Positions 44,951-57,683 of a stretch of DNA of 64,000 bases are shown in pieces. Within the stretch, counting starts at the first letter, position 1. The number at the start of each line of letters is the position of its first letter. A model generated the notes under the pieces. It was given only the letters and a program-made list of their open reading frames with translations, made no database searches and was not told where the DNA came from. The stretch lies in contig NC_051131.1 of the NCBI RefSeq assembly GCF_014839805.1, positions 3,770,913 through 3,834,912 on the forward strand, written 5' to 3'. The translations under genes and the position numbers were made by a program. The stretch is from Manduca sexta (taxonomy: Eukaryota; Arthropoda; Insecta; Lepidoptera; Sphingidae).

Positions 44951-45357
44951 AGGGCGCGAATACTAAACGAATGGAGGCTTCAGCTCAGAGCGTGGAGGCG
45001 GGGGTGGCGCGGCGCGGGGCGCGCTCCAGGGTTGCCAGTAAACCTACCCTTTTCAATTTGTGTACGTTACTTATTACCGAAATATTGATGTGCTGGGTTT
45101 AACGGAATTCGGAATTTATACTGTCAATAGTTTAACAGATTTTTAGCATGTATTCATTTGAACGCAGTCCTAAACGGTTTGAGTTGAGTTTTCAGAATTT
45201 GATATGATGATTATTTTACCTAAATATGTATAGATGTCTATCTAATTCCAACTAATTAGATTTTAAGACTTGTTATTATTTTTACATAATGAAGTAACAA
45301 CTTATATAGTCAAGCCACAACTTTTATTATAAATCTATCTCACATTGTGAGACTTAC

Positions 45358-45500
45358 CTGCATTCTGTAAATGTTCCGAAGGGGTTGGTAACACCGCGCG
45401 GTGTGCAGACCGTAGCGCGCGACAGCGGCGGGCGAACGCCGCGCCAGCCTCCGCCGGAACGCCGTTACCTTCAAAATAATTCATATCACTGAAACAGTGC
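45358..45500 (-). other. Candidate non-coding first exon, minus strand
   Basis: The GC-rich segment ends in a perfect consensus donor: CAG (45360-45358) then GTAAGT (45357-45352) on the minus strand. No long ORF covers it, so it would be 5' UTR. The upstream boundary is a guess. The matching acceptor would lie to the left and was not found. Confidence 0.3.
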
Positions 45501-45632
45501 ATATTTCAAGTGTGAAAAAATGCTAGCTGATTAATTGTGAACGCGCGCGTAACTCGCTCGCCTGTTGCGTCACAGGAAGCATTCACACCTCCCGGATACA
45601 GGCCGCGCCTTTTGGATTTCGTCGATAAATTT
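45490..45632 (+). other. Candidate non-coding first exon, plus strand
   Basis: CpG-rich sequence runs into GTGAGTAG at 45633, a good donor. No ATG-initiated frame of note. The start is approximate and the downstream exon was not found. Confidence 0.22.
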
Positions 45633-45640
45633 GTGAGTAG

Positions 45641-47256
45641 TCTTTCTTTTGTTACAACTTTGATAAGTCCAGGTACCAAAGTTGTTTTAACGAATAGAGG
45701 AAAGGGAAAACTTGTAGCGCTTACATCACAAAAATAAGTCTTCAATTGCGCACTTTTGTTTTAAACTTAAAGAGCTTAGAAAGAAAAAAAATATTTTTAC
45801 TTCGCGGGTTTCGTTTAATTCGTAGCGCTACACTTCGTAGCGGCTGCTACGCTAATGTTTTTTCTAACCGTCGTAACATAAATGTAGCAGTAATTTATTT
45901 ATTTTATAAAATGAATTATTAAAAGCGTATGACAAAATATTTAAGTATTATATTAGATTTTACATTATAAATTGTATCGTTTTGACTACATACCAAGATT
46001 CTGTATGTTTAGGTTATTGGGAATTATGAAAGCTTTATCGTATGTAGTAAGTAGTCGTAAATCTCTTATACAGTTTTAATGCGTGATTATAAAACCTGAG
46101 CGTCCTGTTTCTGGCTGTGATATGTTGATCGTTTGGGGATTTCTTTATTTTTTTATTATTGCATTTGAAGCTTTATGCTTTTAGTAGGAAAGATTTTTAA
46201 TTGAAACTATTTCAACCATCCTAAAAATATTGTATTTGTGTAAAATAATACAAACTTTATTTATGAATTAAAATTCCATTGAACACCATGACGCCATTTA
46301 CGTAGAAGCGTAATAAGTAGCACATAAACATTATCATAGCCATAACTATAAATAGCGCTGACGTAGCTCTTCTACTGCACCGTTCAGTAAAATTAAAAAT
46401 GTATTGAAATTAATGCTGAATATTAAAATTAATCTAGAGGATCCGGTAATTGCCGCTTCATTATGAAAGTTAGCCGTAGTTTCCCGGCGACTGCGGTATT
46501 CACCGACAACTTGCCAACGTCGCAACTAACAATACAACTAAACCTTTCCTTAACTCATTATAACTTGGTGATGCCGCTCACATAACGCCCGAATAAAATG
46601 TTGAGAAACAAAGGAACGTTGGCGAACGGAATAATTTATTTCAGGGATGCAGACATCTCGCCTTCAGGAGTTTGTTTTTATAGACGCAAAGGCTTTGCGA
46701 AGTTGTTCTTTGGAACGATTTCTTATTTGAGCTTGAACTTTGTAATTATGGTAACACCGGTCGTATCGATTGGCTCTGAAGTCCGGGCTAGCCTAAAGAA
46801 GACTTAAGCTACTACATCAGTAAAATAATATGGACCTCTATATTTTAAAGCAAATAATATAATTTGATATTCAAATACATTTCATAATATCAATTTCGTA
46901 TATTCTACGTTTAACCAACGTATTCTACTGATGAGGTAAGCCACATTTATAATATTGCTTTGGATTTCCAGTTACATAAATGTTTCATATTCTAAAGGTC
47001 TCACAATAATCCATTTATTTAAGAATTGTTCTTACTTTTATGATTCGCTTACCGCTTCACTTAGAATCCGCGTGCCCTGCAGTGTCTAGATTGAAAAACT
47101 TAATTTGCGAAACGTTTACTGTCGGGGCGAAATAATCTTTTCTGTTGAAATGTTGTCTTTTAACTGTTGTAGTAATGAGGAATTTAAACTGGTAAGAAGG
47201 ACTAGATATAATTTTAAACGGTTTTGGCGCTAGATTTGTGGAGGTTTTAGAGTACA
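45641..47256. other. AT-rich stretch with a possible TATA promoter
   Basis: CTATAAATAGCG (TATA box 46347-46355) is followed by TTCAGT (46383-46388), spacing about 39, slightly long for TATA to initiator. Nothing else was recognised. Frames up to 69 codons have no known domain. Confidence 0.3.
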
Positions 47257-47448
47257 CTAGATTTTGCTTGCGGCTTCATTCGCCTCAAAGAGTTTTAGGA
47301 CAAAGGTCCCGCTATATATTCTCCCAGGGTAAAAGTAGCTTTGGGTCTCTCAGGGTCTCCAACTATCTCCATTCGTAATGTCATCGAATTCCGTTTCTGT
47401 TTTTGAATTTGTCTCGTGCAGATAAGAATTTATTTTATAATATATAAG
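47257..47448 (-). mobile_element. Helitron-like remnant
   Basis: The minus-strand 3' end is CCGCAAGCAAAATCTAG before a T, with the interior TATATAGCGGGACCTTTGTC. The 5' end is truncated. Confidence 0.55.
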
Positions 47449-49417
47449 GCTACTAATACTTTTGTGTAATAAATGTACCATTATGCTTGTAATTGGAACA
47501 GATTTAAAGTTAAAGTAGCCTTTAAATCTACCAAAAGATTATCAGACACTCACATGTTAAAAACCTTTGAAAAATCAACGCTCTTATCACGAATGATTAA
47601 TTACTGTGCGACGCGTAGTGCTTTTAATCACACAACAGTGTTACCGTAAACAAAAGGAACATCGTTAATGATCAATTTATAAAATTGCTCTTGTGAGAAA
47701 AATAATATAGGTCGGGTGCAATTCGAAACGAAAATGGTATGGTAATTTATGGGGTGGTGCGGGGAAATAACCAGCCCAGTCTTTTGTGTAACGGTGGAGA
47801 TTTTAAATTGAAAACACAATACTGGCTCATTTTACATCTAATGTATAGAAAAAGAAATATTCTCTCGTGACTACTGCGTTCTTTGCAGTTATTGTTGTGT
47901 CAATGAGATATTTTTTTTGTAAAATAAAAATAAATGACTCTCGGTTCTGTCCAGTTTTCCTTGAATTCAATGCAGAATAAAATATTTTTGGTGAGTATTA
48001 TGAACGGTTTTTGTTGTTATTTACGGAGCGTCTGCAATTCAAAGAAAAATATGAATGAATATCATGAAAAAGAGATAAAAAGAAAACATAGGAATATCGT
48101 AGTCTGTTAATAGTATGTGTATGAAAGGAGTGAAATTTCGTACATATTTCAAAGAAAATACGTCACGTCTGGAATCAAAATAGATTCAGCGCAAACTAGG
48201 TGAACTCTGAATGTATTACTGTACATGTCTAGAATTCTTCCATATATTTTAGACTTTCTACCTTGTTACTGTGAAGAATTTGCTGTAATATAAAAAAAAA
48301 AAAAACATTGTTTGGTTTACATTTATTTAAGTGTCTTAATGTTTGAAATAATATATACAATCTTAATCAAATTAAATGTTGAGATGACGACATAGAAAAA
48401 TGTAATTTACACGAAAAATACAGTTTGTAATATAAAAAGTCACTTCCAAGAAGAGTACCTTTGCGCTTAATTATTAGTTTGGGGGACTGTTGTTTTGTTA
48501 AGTAACGGCGAGTGTATGCGTGAGTAATACGGACTCCATCCAAGCGCGAAATAGGTAATTTCCCTCGGCCATTAAGGAAGGAATAGGCTTTACCCACAAG
48601 GCGCAACACGTTCGCCCGTAAAAAACTCAATTTTTAACAAAATACTTCTCTTTGCCCTTTCCTCTGCACGGGGTTTAATGTTATTAGATCACGTATGCTT
48701 TTGCATTACGCTATAAATGTATGGGATATTGGAGTAAAAGCCACTTAATATATTTATTCAATAGGACTATATGGCATGGTTGCCTTTAATAAACTAAATT
48801 ATATTTTGTATTAATGTCATTACTTTTTTAAAATTAGGGAATCTAGTCCTTATGTATAGTACTAAGTAAAATTTAATTTAATAAAGTCTAAAACGTCTAT
48901 AAATCGATACTAAATTTTTCAGTACACACATTATTTATAGTTCGGAAGGAAGCAATTCAATTAAGTAATTCATAAAATGATTGGCTTTTACAATCAGTAC
49001 GAGTAGAATGTAGGGTGCGCAGTTTTATTACATTTGACTGTCGAGATAATATTCAGACTAATTTTAGACGGGGATTTGAAGCGTCGCTGGCGAAAACGTG
49101 GCCATAAAACCGGACTTTCATTACTCGGTTATATAAACGAAAACCACTGGATTTATATGGGTTTACTTGTAATGAAATAAAACGCCTTTCCCTTGATTAC
49201 AACGCGTGAGATAGGCGAGGATTATTTAACATGTCCGGATTACGATGAAATTATGGAGCCGTTTCTCAATTACGTATTCTGTACCGATTTGTTTGTCCGG
49301 CGCGGTTAATTACCTCTTTTCCGAAATCCATTTAATCATAGAGACAGCGGTTGTTTGTTTGGGATGTCTAAAGTCAAGCCAATGACCATGTTTAATTATT
49401 GTGCGGTTGTAAACGAT
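47449..49417. other. AT-rich non-coding stretch, nothing recognised
   Basis: No credible gene or repeat. An A-run lies at 48291-48304. Confidence 0.5.
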
Positions 49418-49441
49418 ACGGTGTCCTCTATAGGACACCGT
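49418..49441. repeat. Perfect hairpin 1: 10 bp stem, loop CTAT
   Basis: ACGGTGTCCT, CTAT, AGGACACCGT. The last base is shared with the next hairpin. Confidence 0.95.
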
Positions 49442-49502
49442 AATAATTGCAGAAAATTATTCTCGTAATCTATATTACGAGAATAATTTTCTGCAATTAT
49501 TA
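49441..49502. repeat. Perfect hairpin 2: 29 bp stem, loop CTAT
   Basis: The arms at 49441-49469 and 49474-49502 are exact reverse complements (starting TAATAATTGCAG) around CTAT at 49470-49473. Perfect pairing over 29 bp with the same loop as the neighbouring hairpin is unlikely by chance. Confidence 0.97.
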
Positions 49503-50509
49503 ACTTCGTACACAGCAATAATTTTCAGTAGGTCTTTTGAAATCGTAAAAGTATGAACTGAATGTAATAAACTAAAGCTTTAATGTAAATATTAAAAAGT
49601 ATTTCATGATCAATATTGAAACGTATAAAAACGTAACTTAGTTATTTTCAACAATGAAATCCAATATTATGTAGAATTGTGAACGTTACCGAGCGGAGCG
49701 TAGTTCTAAAATATGTTCATGTATGTTTGATGAATTTAATCTAGCTTGGATATAAAACAACAAACACGAAATAGTTACATTACTATTCGTCCATTATAAA
49801 ATGGATGCGGTGTTTTTTGATATTTTTAAATGAATGTTATTTTAGTTTTACGTTCGGGATTGCTCAATGGATTATGTTTTTTAAACTTTTTCAAAAAGCA
49901 GTTGTTATTTAATGATTAATATTCATGAAACGAATTTTAAAGTCAGCCAACGTAGTACATTTTTTAATATATTATAATAATAATTGCGACTCTCCAGAAT
50001 CTAATTAAACATTGTCGAATATCAACGTCGAATGGACTCATGTGTGTATATTTTAATAATATCTTCAAGGAGCCAGGAAAAATATATTCCATAAAACATT
50101 TGCTACTCATAAAATGATAGAACATCGTAATAAATAAATTTATGGGGGCGAAAATGAAATTCAAACATGAGACATTGTTCGCGATTTCATTCGTCTCTAA
50201 GAAAATCTATATTCGATTATGCAAATCGGAGGAAACGGTTCAGTCCTTTTCATCGTAGAAAATAAGCCGTATGATAAGAAAACAGCCGTTCAAAGACTTT
50301 AACAAGAATTTAAATAGGCGCCTGTGGTATACAGAAAATAAATTAAGTCGCTCAACCGAATCCCGCCGTTGGGAACGCGGATTGTTTTTTGCCGTCCCAC
50401 TATCCTTTTTGGAAACAGTTCATTGCGAGGGCTTTTTTAAATTCCTACGCGACAGACCCAGTGCACCAAATCTGATGCTAAGAGTAAATCCGTCCAGATA
50501 GTGTATCTA
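49503..50509. other. AT-rich non-coding stretch, nothing recognised
   Basis: A 76-codon frame (50271-50501) has no recognisable domain. Confidence 0.45.
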
Positions 50510-50699
50510 ATGGCAACCTTATTACCTTATGCCATTTGACACAATCATGCCGACCTACTTAGTTGCTTCTTCATGCTACGGCGGAACACCCATGATTATA
50601 GAAAGTAGGGAACACGCGCGCCGGCAAATTATTCCAAAGCCTAATGGTGCGGCAAAGTTTTCTTCTTTTAGAAAAAATATTTTAATGTTCGGTAGCCCT
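50510..50699. repeat. Possible LINE 3' fragment
   Basis: AAATTATTCCAAAGCCTAAT and GGTGCGGCAAAG resemble a block often seen at 3' ends of lepidopteran non-LTR elements. Low certainty. Confidence 0.3.
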
Positions 50700-51098
50700 T
50701 TAATATAAGAAGGCTATATAACATCATTCTATGATGAATAGGAGCAGAGCATTAATGAAAAATGTTGTAAAAACGAGAAAAAAAAATACTTTTGAAAGCT
50801 TCCTTTGCATGCGTTGCGTAAACGGTTAAAATTACACAACAATCACGAAGGTGAAATTGTAACTCTTAAAAGTTCTAAAAAACATATTAGAAAACAAAGT
50901 CTCCAGCCGTATCTATCTGCCAGTCCCAACGAGGTAAACTCAAAAAATACTACCCATCGGATTTCGATGAAATTTGGTATGGAGATAGTTTAAGACCATG
51001 GAAAAATCATAGGATGCTTCTTATCACTGGAAAATATATAGAGGGACTTTCATCTCGAAAAACTATTTTACGTAGGCGAAGCCACGGGAAAAAGCTGG
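50700..51098 (+). mobile_element. 5'-truncated Helitron of the 2202-3217 family
   Basis: It contains TAGGAGCAGAGCATTAATG, GCGTTGCGTAAACGGTTAAA and ATGAAATTTGGTATGGAGAT. It ends GGGAAAAAGCTGG, a CTRR terminus followed by T. Confidence 0.65.
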
Positions 51099-51351
51099 TG
51101 TTATATATTTGTTAAGGTCGTGAGAGAGAAATACGGAGCAAACATTTGAAATCAAGTTGTTGATTCTATTGTTTCTCTGTACTTCGGTCTCGATACCAAG
51201 AAGTATTTATTGCTCAATCTGTATTGTGTGCGGCAAGCAAACAAAAACGAGCAAACTATCGCCTACGTATATTTGCCCGAGCCGTGTCAAACACTTGTTC
51301 ATTTCTACAACTCTTTCTGAATACATGTTTTTTCTGTTTTATTTTTTTACT

Positions 51352-51562
51352 TGAGGGTAAATGGAATGGGGTCCAAATAAATGTTGACTGACGAGAGATG
51401 ATTAACCCTTGATAGTCAACATAATTATGCTGGCCTGTTGGGGTCGGATATACACAGGCTGATCCCGAAACGCGACACAGTTACATAAGCCACTATGGCG
51501 GGTTTGAACACCTTGTGTACGATGATCGTTGTCCGGGCGGATATAAAATATATTCTACCAGA
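51352..51562 (+). repeat. Dispersed repeat 'P' copy
   Basis: GGGTAAATGGAATGGGGTCC start and GGCGGATATAAAATATATTC end match the family. Confidence 0.6.
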
Positions 51563-51603
51563 AATTTAATGTATATTCATACGAATAGTAAAATAACCTC
51601 ATC

Positions 51604-51790
51604 GACATTATTAAGTGGCTTTTGCCAGCGGCTCCATCCGAGTAAAAAGGTTTATCGGAATAAAAAGCAGCCTATAGCAAGGAATAATGTAGTGTCCTAT
51701 TAATAAAATAATTATCAAAATTGGTTAAGTAGGTCCAGAGTTTAGCCCTTACAAAACAACAAACATTTTCTCTTTAAAATATTCGTTTAG
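51604..51790 (-). mobile_element. Degenerate Helitron fragment
   Basis: GGCTTTTGCCAGCGGCTCC at the left matches the reversed 3' end of the family. The 5' end is not clear. Confidence 0.4.
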
Positions 51791-52139
51791 ATAAATAAAA
51801 AAATATATTGTCATTGAAGAAATTATCTTAATAATCAAAATTAGTTGCCGTTACTAGAAAAAATATTTCAACAAGATAATGAAATATTTCATCGTGGTTT
51901 TAATATAAATGGAAATCGTAACAGGAGCGTGCAAGGAGATCTAACCTGCTTTAATGTCACATCACACACACATACTATATTGGGTTAGTTTGGACGACAA
52001 CTTTGCATTTCCTGATTGCTTTGCGGAGCTCTTTCGCTCTCTATTCAGTAGAGTGCTTACACACAATTTTGTAATAGAATGCAATCATGTCGGAATTGCA
52101 TTTTGATTTTATTTTGCCTTCAAATATTAAAAGTCAAAT

Positions 52140-52340
52140 TTATACTAAATGCGAAAGAAGCTCTGTCTATCTGTTGCTCTTTCATGTTACTGCTGAACCG
52201 TTTTTGATTAAATTTGGTATGGAATAAGCCATCAGAGATATCAGAGAAGCTTTCAGAAGGATATAAACATTATTGTTAGCATAATTTGTCACAAACTGAA
52301 TTATATGCGAGTGAAGCCTCGAGACAAAGTGAGTAAATAA
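52140..52340 (+). mobile_element. Degenerate Helitron-like fragment
   Basis: AATGCGAAAGAAGCTCTGTC and TTAAATTTGGTATGGAATAA match Helitron interior blocks. The 3' end is decayed. Confidence 0.4.
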
Positions 52341-52702
52341 TAAATGAAATAATTTTGCGTTATATGTCTCTTCAGCTTTTGTTACGCCTATTTAAACAAC
52401 CTCAAGTATATTTTTTTCTTTTCAAACATAGTCTTAAATAAAGAGTATTCTACCCTGGTTTTACCAAATAATTACAGAACAAATTCAATGAAAACATTGT
52501 TGGTGATACATAGTCAGGGGCAGGCAAAGGGCTTCCTAGATATACAAAGTTGGGTACAATTCCATAGTGGCTCGTCGGTTATTTACATTACATTCCACGA
52601 ACCAACATTGTTCGACTACTTCATCGTGTTTTTGTTAAGAAAGGATGTGGCTAAATCTCGGTGGTTTGGGTTCGGAAGATTTCTTCGAGGTTTAAAAGTG
52701 TT

Positions 52703-53049
52703 AAGTGTCCGAGGTTTAAGCGGCGATAGCCTAGTTGGTTGTGGAACGGACTGCCGAGACGAATGTCCGCAGGTTCAAATCCCAAGGGCACACACCTCTG
52801 ATTTTTCTAAAAAATTATGTGTGTAGTCTTTGTGAATTATCGCTTGCTTTAATGGTGAAGGAAAACATCGTGAGGAAACCTGCGTACCTGAGAAGTTCTC
52901 TATAGGAATTTCGAGGGTTTGTGAAGTCTACCAATCCGCACTAGGCCAGCGTGGTGGACTAAGGCCTAATCCCTCTCAGTAGTAGAAGAGGCCCGTGCTC
53001 AGCAGTGGGCAAGTATATAATACAGGGCTGATATTATTATTATATTATA
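52703..53049 (+). mobile_element. Complete tRNA-derived SINE with 11 bp target duplication
   Basis: TTAAAAGTGTT flanks it at 52692-52702 and 53050-53060. The head has GATAGCCTAGTTGG (A box) and GGTTCAAATCCC (B box). The body contains GGTGAAGGAAAACATCGTGA and CAGCGTGGTGGACTAAGGCC, and it ends CAGGGCTGATATT(ATT)n. Reference copy for 8637, 12553, 19228 and 60410. A small duplication (GAGGTTTAA) sits at its 5' edge. Confidence 0.85.
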
Positions 53050-53359
53050 TTAAAAGTGTTTTGTGTTACGCGAATATCTCGAAGTGAATGCTCAAGTTAT
53101 TTCTTAAATTAAATGCCGGGACGTAAACTGTTCGCCTGATGGTACTTGGGACTACTGGGTGGACTGATGGTACTAAGAGACATGACCAATCTAAACAATA
53201 GCTACAAAAAACATATTATGGAAAACCCTTGTGCACAAAATTCTTAAAATATCTGATGTAAGCTAATGTTTATCATGGAAAATGTAGGCAAAAAAATATA
53301 GGTACATTATAGAAAAAAAATGATTCATTAATCGCAATTAAATTCGTTTTTACATTTTT

Positions 53360-53440
53360 TCGCGATTTATTTTATTTTTTTTCTCGATGTTTCGAAGACT
53401 TTGGAGCCTTCATGGTCACGGGGCGGACTGTCGTCCGTAA
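53360..53440 (+). repeat. Dispersed repeat copy (family of 13252-13340)
   Basis: TCTCGATGTTTCGAAGACTT then TGGAGCCTTCATGGTCACGG matches the shared core. Confidence 0.45.
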
Positions 53441-55719
53441 AGTCTATGTTACAATATCATTTTTTCCATTTACATTTATTTTTGGTTTTAATTTATTCTT
53501 TTACTACGACGTCTCACATCCGCGTAAACCTAATAAATCAATACAATAAATTCAGTGTATTAAATTCAATAAATGTAAGAAATGATAATATGGTATTTGA
53601 CTATGTTCGATTTTGTGCATATTTTAATATGTAACAAAAATTAGAACAAAAGAAACCCTTCAGTGAAAACAGCATTAAAATTCGATAAGAACTGAGATAG
53701 TTATTCAAACAAATAATGCTCCATGCAGGAGTGGGTGTGGAGTAGGGATATCGCTCCATATGTTTTTTCACACGCCTCATAATACCCCCTGACGTCACAA
53801 GCAAGTATTTCGTCCCTTTTCTGTTTTTTGATACTCACTCCTACTACCTAATTTCAATGGGTTATAACTTATAAGGATATTTTTCAAAAAAATTCAATGA
53901 TTTCTTCTGTTTTAGAATTTATAAGACGTACATATTTTATAACAGTTATAAATAAAAAATAAGTCAAATACCTTATTAAAGTCAGACTGAGGTATGTGCG
54001 GCAACACTATTAAAACTATTAAGTGTTAATGCCTGTAGGCCGGATGTGTACATCTGTACCATACCTGAACATAAAACAAATCTAGTTTAACAGTTGTACA
54101 GTTCCAAGTGTGTTGGGGCGTTTTATCGGCAAGGGAACTGCGAGTTGTCATGGCGTAAGTTTTATAACTTGGACAACTTCATTGCATAAAGGGATATCAT
54201 AAGTTAGTATTGTGAACACGATAAGAACTTCGTTAGGAACTCTGTAGTTCCGACTGCCCGCTGGGACCACTTGTTCGCCTATGGAAATTAGGTAATTTGT
54301 TGATTGTGTTATATATATTTACCTAGTTCAACTTGTTATTTCTGACTATGATTTTGATTTTAAATCGACTTCAATAAAAGGGTGAAGTTAGTCATTAAAA
54401 TTGCTAGTTAAGCTAGATAAATGTACGAAAACAATGTTTAATTTTTATTATTCGACTCTAAAATTGGTAACAGTATATAGGTAATGTTAAATTATTTTTT
54501 GGTGTTTATTGGTCTTTCAAGGTGGTGTAAAAGTTTACGCTATGCATTGTAATTAGTATAGGAACAAAGTTGTACGAGTGGAAGTTTATATACGTCCAAT
54601 ATCGATGCTGTAGTCTGAATCGACATAACTAGCTAATGTTAGTGGTTCGACGTTCGTACGTCTTAGTAAGTTAGACGGCATAAATGGCTTTAGAACATTC
54701 TAGACTCCGAGTCTATCCAATCTTACTGAATAAGCTGTGGGCGCATAAAGGCCAATTAAATTATTTCCGACCAGTTTTTATTCTTCCAACGTTTCTTTAA
54801 GAGGAAGTATGTTCTATTTTTATCGATTTAGAGTTTAAAACTTAGCGTTGGTCTTACTGAGGCTTCTACTTTTTATATTGCAGTTAGTTTATAGATGTGA
54901 TTTTATAGTGATTCGATTTCTTAAAGATGTGTTAGCAATCTAACTCGTAAATAAAAACAATGTTGGAAATAGTTTAATCTTTCTTTTTTGCTTTACGGCT
55001 TAGCATTACATTTTTTTTGTAATATTTTTACATTTGATCTTAACACAACCGTACTCGAAGAAGTCAAGCCAATAAGCCACCCAAGCTGATCTAATTCAGG
55101 AAGAGAAGGACTATATTTAGAATTAAGAAGATATGACGTCACAACCTATGTAACCGATAGTAGTGAAGATAGCTTAATAATCCATAAATTTCCGTCGACA
55201 TTTTCAATAGCTACTGGGCATAACACTAGAGCAAAATAACATCTATTTATTCACAATGTGTAATTTTTACACAATTAGCATAAAACACGGATAAATGTCC
55301 TCAATCTCCAATAACAGACAAAAAGGGAATTCTTGTTCACATTTACAAATAAAAATAGCACTGCTCATTCAAAATTAACGTTTATTGAGGGAAATAAAAA
55401 CACATCCATTGGCAAATGAGTGAAATATTCCATCCCCAGAGAGCATACGCTTTTGTTATCGGTGTTCATTACGAATGCCCTGCTGCGCTCTGAAATCCCA
55501 GTACAATCGTTCCTATTAACATTAGTTTTGTGATGATTTATTTGGCATCTTTACGCAAAAAGGGACATATCCCAAAGGATTAGACATAAAAGGCTAAATA
55601 CACGACTACACGATACGTTTGTTTATTAGTAAATTAGTCCAACTAGTGAGTGAGAATGTTTGTGAAGATACTCCGATGTTTGCATGGTAGTAGTTAACGT
55701 ATTTTACTAAAATTATAAA
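53441..55719. other. AT-rich non-coding stretch, nothing recognised
   Basis: Only short spurious frames. Confidence 0.5.
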
Positions 55720-56020
55720 AGCAAATGTTTGAAAAAATGTTTGGATGTTTGTGAGAAGTAAACGAAGAAATAGCTAAACGGATTTGGATGAAATTTGGTA
55801 TACGGATAGACCATGGCTTGGATTAACTTATAGGTTACATTCTATCACGGTCATTTGCTCTTCTGGGACATGTTTAAATTTTTTAATGTTATTTTATGTA
55901 GATGGTGCTGGCGTCGTACTAACGGATCAATTATTAATCGCTATATTGATTTAGGGATTTTTATATATTGGGATAGGATTTATAGGTGGACGAAGCTTCG
56001 AGCAGCCTCTGGTAAAGCAT
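55720..56020 (+). mobile_element. Degenerate Helitron-like remnant
   Basis: GGATGAAATTTGGTATACGG, a TTATAGGTTACATTCTATC block and a decayed GTGGACGAAGCTTCGAGCAG end fit the family layout. Confidence 0.4.
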
Positions 56021-57004
56021 AAATCGCGGAAACCGTAATGGAATTAAATTTTGTTGCAACGTTGACCAATTTCTTAATTAACATACTAAGGTCTTCTTTC
56101 ATTCTAGTAAAGGGTGTGCATGTAGGTAGGGCCGCGAATAAAATCTAGTTTCTAAATAAAATTCTAAGTATCTGTAGAAAATTGGTAAGAATAAAAATTT
56201 CAAACTTCCTGTCATGCCGGAACTGTGTTTTAACATTCAAATGCTTCATTTAAATTTTTTATCGGCATCGGATGGCACATACTCATTCGTTTCCTTTGGC
56301 AATCTAATGTCGTCCGTATGAAATGACGTTAAGGTACATTTTAAAATCTGCTCTTCCCATCTGTCACGTTTCCTATTATTTCAGGGCTATGTTCAATCAT
56401 TATATTTATCTACGTCTTTTAATGGCTCCTTTGTAATTCGGTTATAGAACCTTACTTAGGAACTACAAGGGACTATTTTAAAAGTATCAAGTCAACAGTT
56501 TTCGTATTTAACAGCTAATGTAGATAGTACTCATTTATTTGAAAGGATAGATTAGAGTTTGGTCTTTGCATTTGGCTTGCTTATATATTTATGTGAGAAG
56601 TAGCATTACTCGGAAGTTGTGAAACGGAACATAATATTTTATTTACCAAAACATTTAAAAATGCACATTGAAGTTACTGGCTAAGAGTGCAATCTCGAAT
56701 AGTATGGACTGTCGTTCCTGACACAGGCGTTGTGATTTTACTCTTGAAGGTGTTTAAAACAATCTTACAAAAAAAAGTTTTTGTATTGCAACACAAAAAA
56801 AATACCAATAACATATGATTGGCTAGGTTAGGAACCAAGCGTTTTTTGGTTACAATATCTAACTAGGCTAGGTTAGGAACCATATTATTGTATCTGTATG
56901 ATATTTGTATTATTTAACACTTTCTGATGACAGCTCTACTGACAAATAATCTAACCGAATTAGTACCGAGAGTAAGTATATTTCTAATACGAATAATATG
57001 TATG
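56021..57004. other. AT-rich non-coding stretch
   Basis: The motif GGCTAGGTTAGGAACCA occurs twice (about 56821-56837 and 56869-56885). Nothing else was recognised. Confidence 0.5.
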
Positions 57005-57122
57005 TTGCCCGAAATGTCGATTGGTTCGCCCCCCTATAACATCATGGGATGGAATACATGGTGGAAAATGCACCAGTTATATCCCTGCTTACCCCTACTG
57101 GTATAAAAGGCGTGAATATTAT
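57005..57122 (+). repeat. SINE 3' fragment (family of 7267-7521)
   Basis: CCCCCTATAACATCATGGGA and GGTATAAAAGGCGTGAATAT match the SINE body and end. Confidence 0.55.
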
Positions 57123-57201
57123 GTTTGAATGATAAGAGCAAATTAACCGTCTTCAAATTACGATGAATCCTACGTAAATTATCGTATCTGAACGAATTGC
57201 G

Positions 57202-57370
57202 ATATTCATTTTTTAGCGTTTCGTCATTAGGTACTGTTTACTACCAAACCCATTTAATTCAAAACTTAATAAACGAAAAAAAAACTTAATTAAAAATAAT
57301 TTTCTACCTTTTTTTAATGGATTTGGTAGCAAACAGTACCTAGATGACAAAACATTGAAAAAGGGAATAT
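57202..57370. mobile_element. MITE, about 169 bp
   Basis: The left arm (TTAGGTACTGTTTACTACCA at 57226) and the right arm (TGGTAGCAAACAGTACCTA) are inverted. Pairing extends outward to ATATTC/GAATAT. Non-coding. Confidence 0.7.
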
Positions 57371-57431
57371 AATTAAAAATCAACGGATTTTTCATATACG
57401 ATAGTTTATTTATGAGCCCTGAATATCCCTG

Positions 57432-57683
57432 TACAGCAGTGGTAAGCGCTAAAGCGGTATGTCAGAGAAACCTTATTAATCGAAGTTTTGTAAAGATAGT
57501 TCTATAGTTTTGTATGTAAAACTGAGATAGAGAAACTCTTTTAAAGTCTTTTAACTAGTTCTAAAGATACCGTTATTTAGGTAACTTCATTGGATGGGCA
57601 ATTTTTAAGCTATCTGACGACATAAAAATCAACATTTTGTTTTTTTTTTGAGATACCGCTTTTGAGCTTAGCACGGCACTGTA
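57432..57683. mobile_element. MITE with CAGTGCCGTGCTAAGC termini, TA-flanked
   Basis: Right end ...GAGCTTAGCACGGCACTGTA; left end TACAGCAGTGGTAAGCGC. Inverted termini of about 35 bp with mismatches, TA on both sides, related to 5668-5905. It is probably a TA-specific family, not certain. Confidence 0.65.

Larger units (their letters stand above)
44950..45640. promoter_or_regulatory. CpG-rich island, candidate divergent promoter
   Basis: Two GC- and CpG-dense patches (44985-45035, with GGCGCGGCGCGGGGCGCGC; and 45390-45465), plus a third near 45540-45610, stand out in an AT-rich region. A CRE/AP-1-like TGCGTCACA lies at 45568-45576. Splice donors point outward on both strands (45352-45357 on minus, 45633 on plus). 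No TATA box is seen, as in many broadly used promoters. Promoter function is inferred. Confidence 0.4.

Noticed and set aside
44985..45035. Bacterial contamination or horizontal transfer explaining the GC-rich patch
   Set aside because: No coding frame of bacterial style; CpG density with splice donors fits a promoter better.
56821..56885. Interstitial insect telomere repeat (TTAGG)n
   Set aside because: GGTTAGG occurs only within two separate copies of a longer motif, not in tandem.
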